NCBI RefSeq assembly: GCF_025449215.1
Contig: NZ_CP104900.1
Span: forward strand, 2,914,001-2,978,000
DNA from: Shewanella seohaensis
GTDB taxonomy: Bacteria > Pseudomonadota > Gammaproteobacteria > Enterobacterales > Shewanellaceae
Length of the DNA stretch: 64,000 nucleotides
Direction: 5' to 3'
Position 1 is the stretch's first letter; each line of letters opens with the position of its first letter. Positions 62,301 to 64,000 of the stretch are shown here, piece after piece. The position numbers and the translations under genes were made by a program. The notes under the pieces were generated by a model, which searched no databases, was not told the DNA's origin, and saw nothing but the letters and a program-made list of their open reading frames with translations.

Positions 62301-63461
62301 TTATTCACCGTCTAAACCACGGATCCGTTTAATGGTGCCCCATTTTTTACAGGAGGGGCAATGCCAATACAGGGTGTGGGATGGGAAACCGCATTCTTTA
62401 CAGCGATAACTTGGACGGAATTTAATTTGTTGTTCAACTAGTTGCTCAAGCATAGTCAAACTTTGTTTGGCTTGACCTTCTTCAGCTTGACGCAGGTGCA
62501 TCTGCATTAAGTGCTGAAATCCCTTCATGGTGGGATGGCGATACAGGGCATCTAACACCATGTTTTCAGCAGCTTGTATCTCATCGAGACTAATCATATG
62601 TTGAGCAAGCGCTACCACCACAGAGGCGCCCGCGCCTTCGGCCATCGCGCCCGCTAATAATTCTTGATAACCCTCTTTATCTTGGGTATCACGATACACT
62701 TGTTTCGCCGTGGGTAAGGCATCGGCGAAGAGTTCTATGTCGGCCTTTTTCAGTGTCATCAGCATAGATTTGCACTGGTTGTAATCCTTAGCGTAGAGAA
62801 ATTTTTTGGCGAGCGTGAGTAAGGCACGGCCGCACTTAGGATCTTGTTTTAATGCCTGTTGTAATAGCTTGATCTTGTCAGCATCATCACTGGTCTCGTC
62901 CGCAAGCTGACAATAAAAATGGGCGATAATCGGTTTAAGCACCTGCTGGCGCTTTCGACTTAAGCGCTTGGTGATATCGATGGCTTTTTGCCATTCCTTA
63001 ATGACTTGATAAATGGCAATCAGCTGCGTCTCAGACTCTTCGCTATGGTCATCTTGACTCACCAAATTCAGGAAAATCTCTTCCGCTCGGTCGTAAAACC
63101 CCGCTGCAAGGTAATCTTTACCCAGTTCCATCATTGCAATATCGCGCTGCTCATTGGTGAGTGTGGGACGTGCGATTAAGTTTTGATGGATACGGATAGA
63201 GCGGTCAACTTCACCGCGTTTGCGAAATAGTGAACCGAGGGAAAGATGGGTGTCGATGGTTTCATCGTCCACATCGAGCATACTGATAAACAAGTCGACC
63301 GCTTTGTCTGACTCGTTCGACAACAGGAAATTCAAGCCGGTGAAATAATCACGACTTAATTGTTTACGCTGGTTACTCTGGTTTTGCCTTATGCTCCGCC
63401 GCCCCATATACCAACCGTAACCGGCAGCAATAGGAAGCAACAGGAAGAGGATCTCAAGCAT
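62301..63461 (-). CDS. lapB: LapB (YciM), lipopolysaccharide assembly regulator
   Basis: Inner-membrane-anchored TPR protein that, in E. coli, directs FtsH to degrade LpxC and so balances lipopolysaccharide against phospholipid. The 386-residue protein has an N-terminal membrane anchor (LEILFLLLPIAAGYGWYMGRR), a series of TPR helices from about residue 35 to 330, and a C-terminal rubredoxin-like metal centre with CKECG and CPSCKKWG. Length and layout are normal. It stands between lapA and pyrF, the conserved order. ATG at 63461. Confidence 0.95.
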   Translation of the reverse strand: MLEILFLLLPIAAGYGWYMGRRSIRQNQSNQRKQLSRDYFTGLNFLLSNESDKAVDLFISMLDVDDETIDTHLSLGSLFRKRGEVDRSIRIHQNLIARPTLTNEQRDIAMMELGKDYLAAGFYDRAEEIFLNLVSQDDHSEESETQLIAIYQVIKEWQKAIDITKRLSRKRQQVLKPIIAHFYCQLADETSDDADKIKLLQQALKQDPKCGRALLTLAKKFLYAKDYNQCKSMLMTLKKADIELFADALPTAKQVYRDTQDKEGYQELLAGAMAEGAGASVVVALAQHMISLDEIQAAENMVLDALYRHPTMKGFQHLMQMHLRQAEEGQAKQSLTMLEQLVEQQIKFRPSYRCKECGFPSHTLYWHCPSCKKWGTIKRIRGLDGE

Positions 63462-63503
63462 ATTAGGCGTCTACACCTTGAGGAGTTTTAGCGGTTTGGA
63501 CCG

Positions 63504-63734
63504 TTAATTTTTTCTGGTCGCCGCTAAAGCCAATTTCAGTTTGACAATATAATAGCTGGCCACGAGCCAACTCAACATAAAGCCTGCAAAGAAAACCACG
63601 GCTAATACTACGGGTAAACGGTACTCACCCTGAGCCACAAAGTAGCTGATCGTCACTACTTGTTCATTACGCGCACCAAAAATCAATGCCACGATAAATA
63701 ACAGTGCCACAAGGACTGTCGCTACAAAAGATTT
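63504..63734 (-). CDS. lapA: LapA (YciS), inner-membrane partner of LapB
   Basis: A 76-residue protein with two membrane segments (FVATVLVALLFIVALIFG and VVLAVVFFAGFMLSWLVASYY) and the typical ARNEQVVTISYF between them. The start is GTG at 63734: AAGGGAG lies six bases upstream, and the reading frame further upstream has no ribosome binding site. It is upstream of lapB in the ihfB-lapA-lapB-pyrF order common in gammaproteobacteria, and modulates LapB/FtsH in E. coli. Confidence 0.92.
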   Translation of the reverse strand, partial: KSFVATVLVALLFIVALIFGARNEQVVTISYFVAQGEYRLPVVLAVVFFAGFMLSWLVASYYIVKLKLALAATRKN

Positions 63735-63819
63735 CACGTCGCACTCCCTTAAACGCCTTTCAATTTTCTGATTATCCAAGAAATTTACTGAGCTGACCAG
63801 CTTTGCCTTGCATTAGATA

Positions 63820-63850
63820 TAAAAAAGCCCCCTGACGGAGGCTTTTTGTA
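63820..63850 (-). terminator. terminator after ihfB
   Basis: On the minus strand AAAAAGCCTCC-GTCA-GGGGGCTTTTTT: a 6-bp GC-rich stem with one G-U pair followed by a T-tract, shortly after the ihfB stop. lapA thus has its own promoter or relies on read-through. Confidence 0.85.
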
Positions 63851-63860
63851 ATGCGGTCAA

Positions 63861-64000
63861 TTATACATTAACTGCGTCAACGCGCTCACGCAGTTCTTTG
63901 CCAGGCTTAAAGTGCGGTACGTATTTGCCTTCCAGTTCAACTGATGAACCAGTCTTAGGATTACGACCTGTACGTGGTGCACGATAATGAAGGGAAAAAC
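63861..64000 (-). CDS. ihfB: integration host factor beta subunit, C-terminal part (cut by window edge)
   Basis: DNA-bending protein needed at many sigma54 promoters, and likely at those in the polysaccharide locus of this window. About 46 C-terminal residues are visible: [17 protein letters not shown], the DNA-contacting arm with the intercalating proline, then [21 protein letters not shown]. The end differs slightly from E. coli (DAVNV). The start lies beyond 64000. Identity is secure, since the arm motif and [13 protein letters not shown] are diagnostic of IhfB. Confidence 0.95.

Noticed and set aside
1..64000. CRISPR array, insertion sequence or prophage
   Set aside because: No regularly spaced repeats, transposase or phage structural genes were seen; only a lone tyrosine recombinase.

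Overview
The window looks like a gammaproteobacterial chromosome, most probably a marine Shewanella. Reasons: the housekeeping blocks ihfB-lapA-lapB-pyrF, ribE/norM and thrS with its autoregulatory leader; a periplasmic tetrahaem flavocytochrome c; and a DMSP-lyase cluster of the kind known from Shewanella. No phage or insertion sequence is visible apart from one lone tyrosine recombinase.

Layout. 1-4144: the start of thrS, small genes, riboflavin synthase divergent from the MATE exporter norM, and two tandem tRNA-Val(GAC). 4517-12070: a DMSP/acrylate module with AcuI-type acryloyl-CoA reductase, TetR and LysR regulators, an outer-membrane porin, the periplasmic DMSP lyase DddY, and the two-subunit flavocytochrome ArdA/ArdB. 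DddY would cut DMSP to DMS and acrylate in the periplasm, ArdAB would respire acrylate to propionate, and AcuI would detoxify acryloyl-CoA inside the cell. dddY and ardA share a palindrome placed identically between the -35 and -10 regions. 12825-14456: a chemoreceptor.

14692-35359: a large surface-polysaccharide locus. A PhnD-like binding protein, a hybrid histidine kinase with Hpt domain and a LuxO/SypG-type sigma54 activator form one operon. A receiver-PP2C phosphatase, an RsbW-like kinase and a STAS protein form a partner-switching module. Export, polymerase, flippase and glycosyltransferase genes follow, and then genes resembling wall teichoic acid synthesis (TagA fused to sugar transferases, TagD, TagB/F). 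Four copies of TTGCANNNTGCAA lie about 81-101 bp upstream of five sigma54-type promoters, with spacings that differ by about whole helical turns. I read the locus as one sigma54 regulon making a glycerol-phosphate-containing polymer.

35394-50820: a small membrane protein, ecotin, a RecQ-like helicase, small unknown genes, a tyrosine recombinase, PhoX phosphatase behind a Pho box, a tripartite RND efflux operon and a DTW-domain tRNA-modifying enzyme. 51281-64000: class C beta-lactamase, a Bcr/EmrD-type MFS pump, PssA, DUF1904, PBP4, acyl-CoA dehydrogenase, DUF2058, an SDR, pyrF, lapB, lapA and the end of ihfB.

Six genes (TagB/F-like, ecotin, recQ-like, the RND pump, the MFS pump, pyrF), and perhaps the recombinase, carry single-base frameshifts. 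Most are one-base losses in homopolymers. Sequencing error is the likeliest explanation, so these genes should be treated as probably intact in the organism.
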